Shown: positions 1 to 8,226 of the stretch, one piece after another
Layout: every line of letters begins with the position of its first letter
Position numbering within the stretch: position 1 is the first letter of the stretch
Assembly: GCA_035628505.1 (NCBI GenBank)
Contig: DASPJR010000059.1
Location: 1 to 44,731, forward strand
DNA length: 44,731 bases
Reading direction: 5' to 3'
From: DASPJR01 sp035628505
GTDB lineage: Bacteria > Planctomycetota > SZUA-567 > H5-PLA8
Program-made: the position numbers and the translations under genes
The notes under the pieces: generated by a model
What the model was told of the DNA's origin: nothing
Databases searched by the model: none
The model's input: only the letters and a program-made list of their open reading frames with translations

Positions 1-1
1 T

Positions 2-769
2 ACGGTTGCTGGAAACTACACTGTCACCGCCACGATCAGCGATGGCAACGGCGGGGTGCTCACCAGCACCGCGGCGATTACTGTTAACGCGGCCAGCACC
101 GGCGGCGGCGGAACTCCAGGCGGCGGTGGTGGCAGTGGCGGCTCTGGCGGCAGCGGCGCGACGGCTCCAACGGACACGGACAACGACGGCTTCGCCGATG
201 AAATCGACGAGGACGATGACAATGATGGTGTCAGCGATGCGAATGAAAGTTTAGACGGCACCAACTCTCTCAGCGCATCGTCCGTGAACAAACTGCCGAT
301 GACGATCACAAAACTGCGAGGAATCGCGAAGTTCGGCGTCGGCGGGAAGGACGGCTATCAGCTCTCGGGCATTCTGCCCAACGTTCCGGCTGGCCTCAAT
401 CCATTTGGGCAGATCGTCTCGATCGACTTCGCCGGCGCGCCCCGCACGTTTACGCTGGATTCAAAGGGTCGCGCACGCGCAACGGGCGGCTCGTTCCAGC
501 TGAAGCTCAAAGGCAAGCGCAACAAGCTGACGAAGCTGGTTGATTACGCCGGCGGAGACATCCCTTTCAAAGCCACGGTGAAAGGCACATTTGTTGAGGC
601 TTGGGCGGATGAAGGCATCACCCCGGAGGCCAGCGGCAAACTGCCCCTCGCGTTCAGCGTGGAGATGATCTTCAACGGCCGCGTGTATGCCGGCACTGTC
701 AGCGCGGTTTTCTCGGCGAAGACTGGAACGGGCGGTTCCTTCCAGAGCGCCAAGCCGCCGAAAAAATGA
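2..769 (+). CDS. Secreted Ig-like/TSP3 protein, C-terminal part (5' partial)
   Basis: The frame is open from base 2, so the start lies outside the window. The visible part begins with the last strand of an Ig-like or PKD-type domain (ending STAAITV). A Gly/Ser linker follows, then an acidic thrombospondin type-3 repeat stretch of DxDxDG form, probably calcium-binding. The last ~150 residues form a domain I do not recognise, with the signatures FTLDSKGR, KRNKLT, GGD, WADEGI and NGRVYAG. The same linker-TSP3-domain order recurs in the two minus-strand proteins at 23109-28261, so this is a paralogous family. The protein is presumably exported, but the signal peptide is not in view. Its function is unknown; the C-terminal module may attach or sort it at the cell surface (inference). 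Confidence 0.85.
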   Translation, partial: TVAGNYTVTATISDGNGGVLTSTAAITVNAASTGGGGTPGGGGGSGGSGGSGATAPTDTDNDGFADEIDEDDDNDGVSDANESLDGTNSLSASSVNKLPMTITKLRGIAKFGVGGKDGYQLSGILPNVPAGLNPFGQIVSIDFAGAPRTFTLDSKGRARATGGSFQLKLKGKRNKLTKLVDYAGGDIPFKATVKGTFVEAWADEGITPEASGKLPLAFSVEMIFNGRVYAGTVSAVFSAKTGTGGSFQSAKPPKK

Positions 770-869
770 ACGGGAGGGTATAGGGTTCAGGGTCTCGTTC
801 AACCTATATGCTGGCTCCTTACCCTAATCCCTAGACCCTGTACCCTCGACCCAGTAGAGTCAGACGCCC
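770..869. repeat. Imperfect inverted repeat of AGGGT/ACCCT words
   Basis: The gap before recQ holds a left arm rich in AGGGT words (about 774-794) and a right arm rich in ACCCT words (about 820-852). AGGGTTCAGGGTCT and the complement of AGACCCTGTACCCT match with one mismatch. The arms could form a long hairpin that ends the upstream transcript. No T-run follows. Confidence 0.5.
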
Positions 870-3074
870 ATGAATGCGGCGTCTGAACTGCGAACAAAGC
901 TCAAAGAAGTCTTCGGCTTCGACGAATTCCGCCCGCTGCAGGAAGCGATCATCAATGATGCGCTATCAGGCCGCGACGTGTTCGCTCTGCTGCCCACCGG
1001 CGGCGGCAAGTCGCTCTGCTTTCAGCTTCCCGCGCTGCTGCGGCCAGGCCTGACACTGGTCGTCTCGCCGCTGATCGCGCTGATGAAAGACCAGGTCGAC
1101 GGCCTGCTGGCCAGCGGCATCGACGCCACCTTTCTGAATTCGACGATCGACGGGCGCGAAGCGAATTCGCGCATCCAGCGCCTGCGCGATGGTCGCTGCA
1201 AAATTCTCTACGTCGCGCCCGAGCGGCTCATGAATTCCCAGTTCCTCTCCGAGCTGCGTGAATGGAACCTGTCGCAGATCGCCGTAGACGAAGCGCACTG
1301 CATCAGCGAGTGGGGCCACGATTTCCGGCCGGAGTACCGTCAGCTCGCGACGCTGCGCGAATTGTTCCCGGGCATTCCGATGATGGCGCTCACGGCGACG
1401 GCGACCGGTCGCGTGCGCGGCGACATCGTGCGGCTGCTGAAGCTGAACAATCCCGGCTGCTACGTTGCCAGCTTCAACCGCCCGAATCTGACGTACCGCG
1501 TCGTCCCGAAGGACGAGCCGTACGCGCAACTGCGCTCGTTCATCAAGCTTCGCCTCAGTGAATGCGGCATCGTCTACTGCCAGAGCCGCAAGAGCACTGA
1601 AGACGTCGCAGAGCGGCTCGTGCAGGATGGCATTCCCGCTCGGCCCTATCACGCGGGTCTCGAAGCCGATCAGCGCGCGCAGAATCAGGAATCGTTTCTG
1701 CGCGACGAAACACGCGTGATCTGCGCGACGATCGCGTTCGGCATGGGCATCAACAAACCGAACGTGCGCTACGTGGTTCATTACGATCTGCCCAAGAACG
1801 TCGAAGGCTACTACCAGGAAACCGGACGCGCCGGACGCGACGGCCTGCCAAGCGAATGTCTGCTGCTGTTCAGCTCGGGCGACGTGGCCAAGCAGATGCG
1901 CTTCATCGACGAAAAGCCTGATCCGGCGGAGCAGAAAATCGCGCGCGACCAGCTCTGGCAGATGGTACGCTATGCTGAAACCAATCAATGCCGACGCGCG
2001 ACGCTGCTCGATTACTTTTCAGAAAAGTATCCCGAGCCCAACTGCAAGAGCTGCGATAACTGCCTGACCCCGCGGCCGCTGTTCGATGGCACGATTGAAG
2101 CGCAGAAATTTCTGTCGTGCGTGTACCGCATCAAGGAAAAGACAGGCATCAACACGGGCATGAAGCACGTGATTGATGTTCTGGTCGGCGCGGACACCGA
2201 AAAAATCCGCGACTGGCGCCACGACTCGCTGACGACTTACGGAATCGGAAAGGATCACTCGCGCTCCGAATGGAACAGTATCGGCCGCGAGCTGCTGCAA
2301 CTCGGCTATCTGCAGATGCGTGTCGGCGATAACTTCCAGGTGCTCGAGCTCGCTCCGCCGGCGCGCGAGGTTCTCACGAAGAAAAAGCAGGTGATGCTCA
2401 CGACGCCGATCGACACGAAGAAGGCGGCGAGCACATCTGACCGAAAGAAGAGCAGAAGCCAGGGTGACATCGAATGCGACGAAGTTCTCTTCGAGCGGCT
2501 GCGCGAAGTTCGCAAGCGCCTTGCCGACGAGCGCGATGTGCCCGCGTACATCGTTTTCTCGGACGTCGCTCTGCGCCAGATGGCGCGGGACTACCCGCAG
2601 AATGCCGGCCAGTTCCACCGCATCAGCGGCGTCGGTGAAAAAAAGCTTGCCGAATTCGGCGAGGCTTTCATGTCCGCGATTTCAGATCATCTGCGCACGA
2701 ACCCAAGGCAGGAATTTTCAGACACGCCGCTGCTCAAAGCCGCTCCAAAGAAGGAAGGCCTGAATACGACGACACGGGAAACGCTGCAGCGCTTCCGCAG
2801 CGGCCTTTCCCCTGCCGACATCGCTGCCGAGCGCGGCTTATCTGAGTCGACGATTTATTCGCATCTGGCTAGCGCGATCGAAGCCGGCGAAGAGTTCGAC
2901 TTTCATCACCTGGTTACCACCGACCAGGAACGCGAGATACATTCGGCATTCGACCGGCTCGGCCTGAATAATCTCACGGGCGTCGTCGATGTTCTAGGTG
3001 GCGAAGGCGCAATCAGTTTCAACGTACTGAAACTTTTTAAAGCGCAGCGATTGCGAAAACTCCGGGACAAGTAA
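870..3074 (+). CDS. recQ: ATP-dependent DNA helicase RecQ
   Basis: A 734-residue superfamily 2 DNA helicase that unwinds DNA 3'-to-5' during recombination and fork repair. The RecQ motif 0 (FRPLQ) precedes Walker A TGGGKS with Lys47, and the DEAH box is at 140-143. The second RecA domain ends in the family signature QETGRAGRDG. The zinc site has four cysteines, at 374, 392, 395 and 398. A winged-helix RQC domain follows, then an HRDC domain (about 530-605) and a C-terminal helix-turn-helix (about 630-700, with LSPADIAAERGLSESTIYSHL). This is the full RecQ-RQC-HRDC-HTH architecture of long bacterial RecQ proteins. The gene appears to be monocistronic. The ATG at 870 places the helicase core at the usual distance from the N-terminus. 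Confidence 0.96.
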   Translation: MNAASELRTKLKEVFGFDEFRPLQEAIINDALSGRDVFALLPTGGGKSLCFQLPALLRPGLTLVVSPLIALMKDQVDGLLASGIDATFLNSTIDGREANSRIQRLRDGRCKILYVAPERLMNSQFLSELREWNLSQIAVDEAHCISEWGHDFRPEYRQLATLRELFPGIPMMALTATATGRVRGDIVRLLKLNNPGCYVASFNRPNLTYRVVPKDEPYAQLRSFIKLRLSECGIVYCQSRKSTEDVAERLVQDGIPARPYHAGLEADQRAQNQESFLRDETRVICATIAFGMGINKPNVRYVVHYDLPKNVEGYYQETGRAGRDGLPSECLLLFSSGDVAKQMRFIDEKPDPAEQKIARDQLWQMVRYAETNQCRRATLLDYFSEKYPEPNCKSCDNCLTPRPLFDGTIEAQKFLSCVYRIKEKTGINTGMKHVIDVLVGADTEKIRDWRHDSLTTYGIGKDHSRSEWNSIGRELLQLGYLQMRVGDNFQVLELAPPAREVLTKKKQVMLTTPIDTKKAASTSDRKKSRSQGDIECDEVLFERLREVRKRLADERDVPAYIVFSDVALRQMARDYPQNAGQFHRISGVGEKKLAEFGEAFMSAISDHLRTNPRQEFSDTPLLKAAPKKEGLNTTTRETLQRFRSGLSPADIAAERGLSESTIYSHLASAIEAGEEFDFHHLVTTDQEREIHSAFDRLGLNNLTGVVDVLGGEGAISFNVLKLFKAQRLRKLRDK

Positions 3075-3091
3075 TTAAATTTAGTGAGGAG

Positions 3092-3230
3092 GGTGGCCCG
3101 GACGACTTTGTCGTCCGGGCGCGCCAGCGCAAGAGGTTACATCCTACGTGTTCCCAATGGGAAAACCGCTAGCACGAATGATGTAACCTCTTGCGCTTCG
3201 CGCCCAGACGGCTGCGCCGTCCTCGCCACC
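3092..3230. repeat. Multi-branched palindromic element (cloverleaf-like)
   Basis: The ends are GGTGGC (3092-3097) and GCCACC (3225-3230). The central stem is a perfect 16-bp pair, 3127-3142 with 3181-3196. Each side carries its own hairpin: 3097-3105/3111-3119 (9 bp) and 3207-3212/3216-3221 (6 bp). The inner loop holds TTCCC-AAT-GGGAA (3151-3163). It sits between the convergent recQ and glcF genes. It may act as a terminator or be a MITE-like non-coding repeat. Short ORFs through it look incidental. Confidence 0.75.
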
Positions 3231-3231
3231 G

Positions 3232-4605
3232 TCACAGTTGTCGTGCGAGCAGTTCCATCGGGTGCAGCACTTCGCAGCTAAGGCCGGCGGCTTTGCAGCC
3301 GTTGCGGATCTGCATCAGGCAGCCGGGATTTCCAGTGCTAACGAGCTCGGCCTTGGTTCCGGCGATCGCCTCGATCTTGCGCGCGAGAACTTTGCCGGCC
3401 ATCTCCGGCTGCGTCAGGTTGTAAATGCCCGCAGCCCCGCAGCAGTATTCGGCATCAGGCAGCGGAATCCATTTGAGCTTCGGAATACGCTGAATGATCG
3501 CCTTCGGCTGCGCGCTGACTTTCTGAGCGTGCAGCAGATGGCACGGCTCGTCGTAGCAGAGCGTCTTTTCAAGCGGCGCGATCGGCCGGACGGGCTCCAG
3601 GTCGTAGAGCACCTGCGAGACGTCCTTGATCATCCCCGCGAACTGCACGATCTCGTCGTCGCCGTGAATCAGGTGGCGGTAATCTTTCAGCTGCGCGCCG
3701 CAGCCGGCGGAGTTATTCACGATGGCGTCGACGCCCAGGCCGCGGAAAATTTCCAGGTTTTTGCGCGCGAGCTTGCGGGCGATGTCGGCTTCGCCGGCGT
3801 GAACCATCAGCGCGCCGCAGCAGACCTGGCCTTTCGGCGCAAGCACCTCGACGCCGTGCGCCTGTAACACTTTGATGGTTGCGCGGTGAATGTCGCCCAT
3901 GAACTGGTCCATGACGCAGCCGGCAAAAAACGCGACGCGCTTTTTCGGTTTGCCGCCCTCAGCGGGGAAAACATCCGGCGCATTTTCGAGAAATGCGGGC
4001 GCGCTCAGGTCGGGCTGCATCTCTTCCATTTCACGCAGCCGTTTGGGCAGCAGATTCATCAGGCCCATTTTTTTCGCCGCGCTTCGCAAACCGCTGGTCT
4101 GCTGAAAGCGCAGCACTTTGGTCACGAGGCTGAGAACCGGCGGATTGGGAATAATTATTTTGAAGAACAGCGCCCGCAGCAGACTCTCCAGCGCACCCGG
4201 TGGATTGGCTTTGAGCAGCGCTTCGCGGGCGGGCTCCAGGATCGCGCCATACTGCACGCCGCTGGGACATGCCGTTTCACAGGCCCGGCAATCCAGGCAG
4301 AGATCCAGGTGCCGCGTGACTTCGGGCACCGGCTCCAGGCGGCCTTCAGACAGCGCTTTCATGATATACAGCCGGCCGCGCGGCGAGTCGTTCTCGTTGC
4401 CGACCTCCCGGTATGTCGGGCACGCGCCGAGGCATAATCCGCAATGCACACACGAGCGAAGCAGCTCGGAGGCTTCTTTGGGGAATTCAAAGAGCCTCTT
4501 TTCAGGCGGCTCGTGAGAGCAGATCGATGGAGGTGGCTCAGGAGTCAGCACAGGACCTTCTTTCCGGCTTGCGGTCAACACAGGTCGCTCGGCGGTCATT
4601 TCCAT
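3232..4605 (-). CDS. glcF: Glycolate oxidase iron-sulfur subunit GlcF-like
   Basis: A 457-residue protein with two N-terminal 4Fe-4S motifs, CVHCGLCLGACP and CLDCRACETACP. Two cysteine-rich CCG domains follow (FAGCVMDQF...VCCGAL, and DEPCHLLHAQ...YCCGAAGIYN...NPGCLMQI). This is the layout of GlcF, which passes electrons from flavin-bound glycolate (or lactate) oxidation to the membrane chain. The N-terminus has about 45 extra residues before the first cluster, rich in Pro and Glu. The second Met (base 4599) is an equally possible start. No glcD or glcE flavin subunit lies beside it, so its partner must be encoded elsewhere. A related role in lactate or glycerol-3-phosphate oxidation cannot be excluded. 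Confidence 0.9.
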   Translation of the reverse strand: MEMTAERPVLTASRKEGPVLTPEPPPSICSHEPPEKRLFEFPKEASELLRSCVHCGLCLGACPTYREVGNENDSPRGRLYIMKALSEGRLEPVPEVTRHLDLCLDCRACETACPSGVQYGAILEPAREALLKANPPGALESLLRALFFKIIIPNPPVLSLVTKVLRFQQTSGLRSAAKKMGLMNLLPKRLREMEEMQPDLSAPAFLENAPDVFPAEGGKPKKRVAFFAGCVMDQFMGDIHRATIKVLQAHGVEVLAPKGQVCCGALMVHAGEADIARKLARKNLEIFRGLGVDAIVNNSAGCGAQLKDYRHLIHGDDEIVQFAGMIKDVSQVLYDLEPVRPIAPLEKTLCYDEPCHLLHAQKVSAQPKAIIQRIPKLKWIPLPDAEYCCGAAGIYNLTQPEMAGKVLARKIEAIAGTKAELVSTGNPGCLMQIRNGCKAAGLSCEVLHPMELLARQL

Positions 4606-4728
4606 CAGCGATGCTTAGCTCCCGAAAGATAACATTTTGTCACATCGCGTTTATAGTCGCCTGCGCCGAAACCGCAACTGACGGCAGGATTGCTCTTGGC
4701 TCTTGCTGCCAATAGCCAAACTAAACCT

Positions 4729-5109
4729 TTAATTGCCTTGCAGGGACTGCGCGCGGTGCCGGCAGAAGCGTTCGCATATTTCAAGCATTTGATCAGGTTC
4801 AATCGGCTTGAGCAGAAAAAGCGTTCCCATTTTGTCAGCCGCAACTCTGGCCCGAGGATCGCCGCTCATGATTGCGATCCAGACCTCAGGATTTTCCCGT
4901 TTGACATTCGCGACGAGACTTTCAATCGAAACTGAGCTTCGGGTGTGAAAATCGACTAGCACGAAGCATGGATGATCACGAGGAATAACATCTATGGCCT
5001 CGTCGAATGACTCGTATTCTTTGCACGCGAACCCGTTCGCTTCCAGCAGTTCGCATAGTGCGAGTCGGGTGTCCTGATGGTCATCGATTATAAATGCAAG
5101 TTGTTCCAT
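4729..5109 (-). CDS. Stand-alone response-regulator receiver domain
   Basis: A CheY-like single-domain receiver. With the start at 5109 the protein has 126 residues: the acidic pair DD at 9-10, the phospho-acceptor aspartate at residue 53 (VLVDFH), the conserved Ser in MSGDPR, and the conserved Lys in LLKPIE. There is no output domain, so it probably acts by protein contact or phosphotransfer. The frame is open up to an ATG at 5250, which would add 47 residues of basic, low-complexity sequence. I prefer 5109 because Asp53 then falls at the standard position, although neither start has a strong Shine-Dalgarno sequence. No kinase gene is nearby. It is divergent from the membrane beta-propeller gene at 5265. 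Confidence 0.85.
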   Translation of the reverse strand: MEQLAFIIDDHQDTRLALCELLEANGFACKEYESFDEAIDVIPRDHPCFVLVDFHTRSSVSIESLVANVKRENPEVWIAIMSGDPRARVAADKMGTLFLLKPIEPDQMLEICERFCRHRAQSLQGN

Positions 5110-5264
5110 AACTTTCGCCGTTTGGATAACGCGCAAAGCCGTTGCCTGATTCTTTTTGCCAGACGTTTTTTGTCCTATCGTCGCGGTGCGCGGGCCTGCC
5201 ATTTTAAATTCCTGCAGCGATAGGGTAAGCTCACGCGTCGAAACGATCATCTGAGATTACATTA

Positions 5265-6740
5265 ATGGCCGAGCCTGCTTCGAAACGCTTTTCGCTTCGC
5301 CGCCTGCTGCGCGTGTCACTGGGCACGCTGCTGCTGCTCGTGCTGCTCGGCGGATCAATCGCTACGGCATGGTGGCGCTGGGAGCCGTGGGTGCAGCGCA
5401 GCACAATTGCCAGCGAAATCCGCGGGCGCCTCTCGTTCGCAGCCGATGGCGAGCTCGTTGCGGTGCAAGGGACAGGCTGGGACCGCATTACCTCTGCCTG
5501 CCACTTTGCTGAAAGCGGAGCGAAAACGGATCATCTGCCTTTTCAGACCCTTTCTCCAGACGGTAGATACGCGATCTGCTTTTCATCCGAGGCGCAGCAG
5601 TTCAACCTCATGGACGTACACTCCCGCACCATTCTGCCACTGCTGACGGTTCGCGAAGAAATTCCAATTATCCGGTTTTCGCCGAACAGCCAGCGTCTGC
5701 TGATCAACAACCCTGAGACTCAAACCTTGCAGGTCTGGCGCGTGAATGAAAAACGCGAAACATTCAGCACACCCAAGGATTTCATCCCCATCGCCAGCGC
5801 CGAATTTACGCCCGACAGCCGCTACGTAGTGATCTTGCGCCGCAATGGCCGCGTGAGTGTCTTCGATGCGGAGGCTGGTGAGCTCAAAGGCATGACGCGC
5901 GCAAGCAAATTCAACGCGCACTTCGTTGTGGTCTCGCCCGACTCGAAATGCCTTCTTGCCGCCGGCGCTGACGCCTCGGTGTGGCTCTACACGCTGCCTG
6001 AGCTGAAGTACGAAATGGACTTCCATGTACCGAACGATTACGTATTCGCAGCCGCATTCTCCACTGACAGCCGGATGATTGCCGTTTCACAATGGAGCGG
6101 CGATGTGCGGATCTACGGCCGCGGAACAAAGGATCTGCATTCGGAACTGAGCACCTCGGGTGCGCGGGCCAACTGCCTCGCGTTTTCGCCGGATGGCTTG
6201 CGCCTGCTTGCCGGCTGCAACGACAGCTCAATCCGTGAGTGGGATGCGCAGGGTCGGCAGAGTCTCTATATTCCGCCGCTCGCGCAGAGCGAAAGCTTTT
6301 CTCCACCAGTAATTGTTGACGCCAGGGAAGAACCTGACATTCCGGATGAACCCGACGGAGTGGAAGAAATCCCGCCAGGCGCTGGAGAGAAGGCATGGAA
6401 CATGAAGTACAGCGGCCAATTCGAACAGGCCCTGGAGGTGCGCTATCTTGACGGCGGGCAGATGATCTCAGCCACTACAGCCGATAAGCGCACGCAATTG
6501 TGGGATGCGGGAAATGGCGAGAACATCGAGGTCTGTTCGGGGCGGAGCATTGTGGCTCTGTGCAGAGATGGACGCCGAGCCGCGGTGCTGAATGAAGAAA
6601 AGAAAACGTACGAGATCTGGGATCTGCGCCGCAAGCATTCGCAAAACCGCCTGACGGCGCAGCCGGAGATCTGGATGGCCGCGCTGTTCGCGGTTCTGCT
6701 GGCATTCACACTTTTCCGCAATTTCCGGAGCGGCCGCTGA
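5265..6740 (+). CDS. Membrane-anchored WD40-like beta-propeller protein
   Basis: A 491-residue protein with a basic N-terminus and a transmembrane segment at about residues 15-33 (LGTLLLLVLLGGSIATAWW). The middle has repeated blade-like units: FSPNSQRLLIN, FTPDSRYVVIL, VSPDSKCLLAAG, FSTDSRMIAVS and FSPDGLRLLAGC, several ending in a W or VW strand, as in WD40 repeats. A second hydrophobic segment is at about 468-485 and the tail is basic, so both ends are probably membrane-anchored. WD40-type propellers usually scaffold protein complexes; no catalytic residues are visible. Its stop overlaps the start of the next gene (TGATG at 6738-6742), so the two are probably translationally coupled. Confidence 0.8.
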   Translation: MAEPASKRFSLRRLLRVSLGTLLLLVLLGGSIATAWWRWEPWVQRSTIASEIRGRLSFAADGELVAVQGTGWDRITSACHFAESGAKTDHLPFQTLSPDGRYAICFSSEAQQFNLMDVHSRTILPLLTVREEIPIIRFSPNSQRLLINNPETQTLQVWRVNEKRETFSTPKDFIPIASAEFTPDSRYVVILRRNGRVSVFDAEAGELKGMTRASKFNAHFVVVSPDSKCLLAAGADASVWLYTLPELKYEMDFHVPNDYVFAAAFSTDSRMIAVSQWSGDVRIYGRGTKDLHSELSTSGARANCLAFSPDGLRLLAGCNDSSIREWDAQGRQSLYIPPLAQSESFSPPVIVDAREEPDIPDEPDGVEEIPPGAGEKAWNMKYSGQFEQALEVRYLDGGQMISATTADKRTQLWDAGNGENIEVCSGRSIVALCRDGRRAAVLNEEKKTYEIWDLRRKHSQNRLTAQPEIWMAALFAVLLAFTLFRNFRSGR

Positions 6741-8140
6741 TGAAACGGATTCTCCTCGCCTGCTCGGTCCTCGCGCTGCTTATGGCCGCAAACGGCCGGG
6801 TGAATCCACAATGCCGGGCTATTTTTGCCAGCGGAGATGAGGCGCCGGTGGACCGGCTGGCAGCGAACATCGCGGAGTATCTGAAAGACAAAGTTGGTGA
6901 CCCGAAAGGGCACTATCTGCTGGGCCGCGTGCACGCGCTGGCGTATGCGTACAAGACAGACAAGCTGTCGGCATTCGGTTTCAGCGAACAGAAGGAAGGG
7001 GATCTTCCGAGACTGGACGACCATTATCATCACCGCGGCAAAGATGAGCCTGAAATCGATGCGGCGCTGCGCAGGAGATATCTCGTAATAGCCGTGAACA
7101 GCTACCGCGAGGCGATCCGGCTGGCGCCGAACACGCCGCTCTGCCATTTGGGACTGGCTAGTGTTCTCGAAATGGCACGCGGGGAACTTGCTGATGTGGA
7201 ACTCGCACCTGTTTTTGCGGATACGTTAAAGAAACCGGATTCGGCGGCTATCGATGCGAAGATTGCCGAAATCGTTCAGAAGAGCACGTACTCTAATTTT
7301 GAACACCTATTTTCCGACATCATCAAGGAAGGCGCACACGGTGTTCCCGTGCTGCGCAAGCTGATGCAGAATCCCAAGTTCAGCGCCGACTGCAGAAAGG
7401 CGCTGGAGCGGATATGGATCAACGAAGCAATCCAGCATTATTGGCTGGCGTACATGTTGTCGATCAAGAAGGATATACCCGAGCGCGAAAATTATGAGCT
7501 GTCGACACCCATCTCACAGGAAGCCGGCGAACACTACTTGAAGCTGGTGTATCAGCGCGGCCCGACAGAGTTCGAAGAGCAGCGCATTCCGCAGATTCGC
7601 CGCGATATCTCGACGCTCAAGCGGCGGGGCATTGCGATGACGCCGATTATTTTCTCTGAAACCCACGTCCAGCCGCTGGATGCGCTGCTCTCGCCTGCGA
7701 TCGTACGCTTCGACATGAACGGCGACGGCATTGAGGACGAAATTCCATGGGTTAAACCGGACACGGCGATTCTCGTCTGGGATCCGCAGCAGCGCGGGAA
7801 CATTACCTCAGGCCGGCAATTGTTCGGCTCGGTAACCTGGTGGATTTTCTGGCGCGACGGCTACGAAGCGCTCAGCGCGCTCGATGATAATCATGATGGC
7901 GAGCTCCGCGGGACCGAACTGCGCGGGTTGGCGATCTGGCGCGATGCGAACTCCAATGGCGTCTCAGAAGCGGGCGAAGTCATGCCGGTTGAAAGCACGC
8001 AGATTGCGAGCCTCTTTACGACAAGCACGACCGTCGTTAGCCCCGGAAACTCGCCTGCAAATCCATTTGGATTGAAGCTCAAAGATGGCCGCGCCCTGCC
8101 GACGTATGATTGGACCTTCACGATTCCGGCGGGAAACTGA
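6740..8140 (+). CDS. Secreted TPR-like protein with EF-hand/RTX-type calcium module
   Basis: A 466-residue protein with an N-terminal hydrophobic signal (MKRILLACSVLALLMAANG). An alpha-helical TPR-like region around residues 30-150 includes YREAIRLAPNTPLCHLGLA. The C-terminal ~140 residues hold three calcium-loop motifs (FDMNGDGIEDE, LDDNHDGELRGTE, RDANSNGVSEAGE) around the segment GRQLFGSVTWW. That arrangement resembles a module common in RTX/haemolysin-type proteins. It is likely calcium-stabilised and extracytoplasmic. It starts inside the stop codon of the beta-propeller gene, so the two products probably work together at the envelope. The function is unknown; the secretion and calcium assignments are inferred from motifs. 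Confidence 0.78.
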   Translation: MKRILLACSVLALLMAANGRVNPQCRAIFASGDEAPVDRLAANIAEYLKDKVGDPKGHYLLGRVHALAYAYKTDKLSAFGFSEQKEGDLPRLDDHYHHRGKDEPEIDAALRRRYLVIAVNSYREAIRLAPNTPLCHLGLASVLEMARGELADVELAPVFADTLKKPDSAAIDAKIAEIVQKSTYSNFEHLFSDIIKEGAHGVPVLRKLMQNPKFSADCRKALERIWINEAIQHYWLAYMLSIKKDIPERENYELSTPISQEAGEHYLKLVYQRGPTEFEEQRIPQIRRDISTLKRRGIAMTPIIFSETHVQPLDALLSPAIVRFDMNGDGIEDEIPWVKPDTAILVWDPQQRGNITSGRQLFGSVTWWIFWRDGYEALSALDDNHDGELRGTELRGLAIWRDANSNGVSEAGEVMPVESTQIASLFTTSTTVVSPGNSPANPFGLKLKDGRALPTYDWTFTIPAGN

Positions 8141-8226
8141 ACGAATTAACGCCAAGAACGCCAAGGTCGCCAAGACGCCAAGGGGAAATGAAATCTCAGA
8201 GTCTGAGCACACGTCATAGCTTGCGA
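8141..8226. repeat. CGCCAAG word-repeat array
   Basis: Four near-tandem copies of CGCCAAG separated by 0-2 bases lie at about 8150-8182, in the gap between convergent genes. The same word array, reversed, is present at about 41657-41683. It does not encode a visible protein and has no obvious hairpin. Confidence 0.6.

Noticed and set aside
966..1988. 340-codon ORF on the minus strand across recQ
   Set aside because: It lies inside recQ, which has all expected motifs; its translation is Arg/Ala/Val-rich antisense text typical of GC-rich shadow frames.
3084..3281. 65-codon ORF through the cloverleaf element
   Set aside because: It follows the palindromic arms and reads into glcF antisense; it is a by-product of the repeat.
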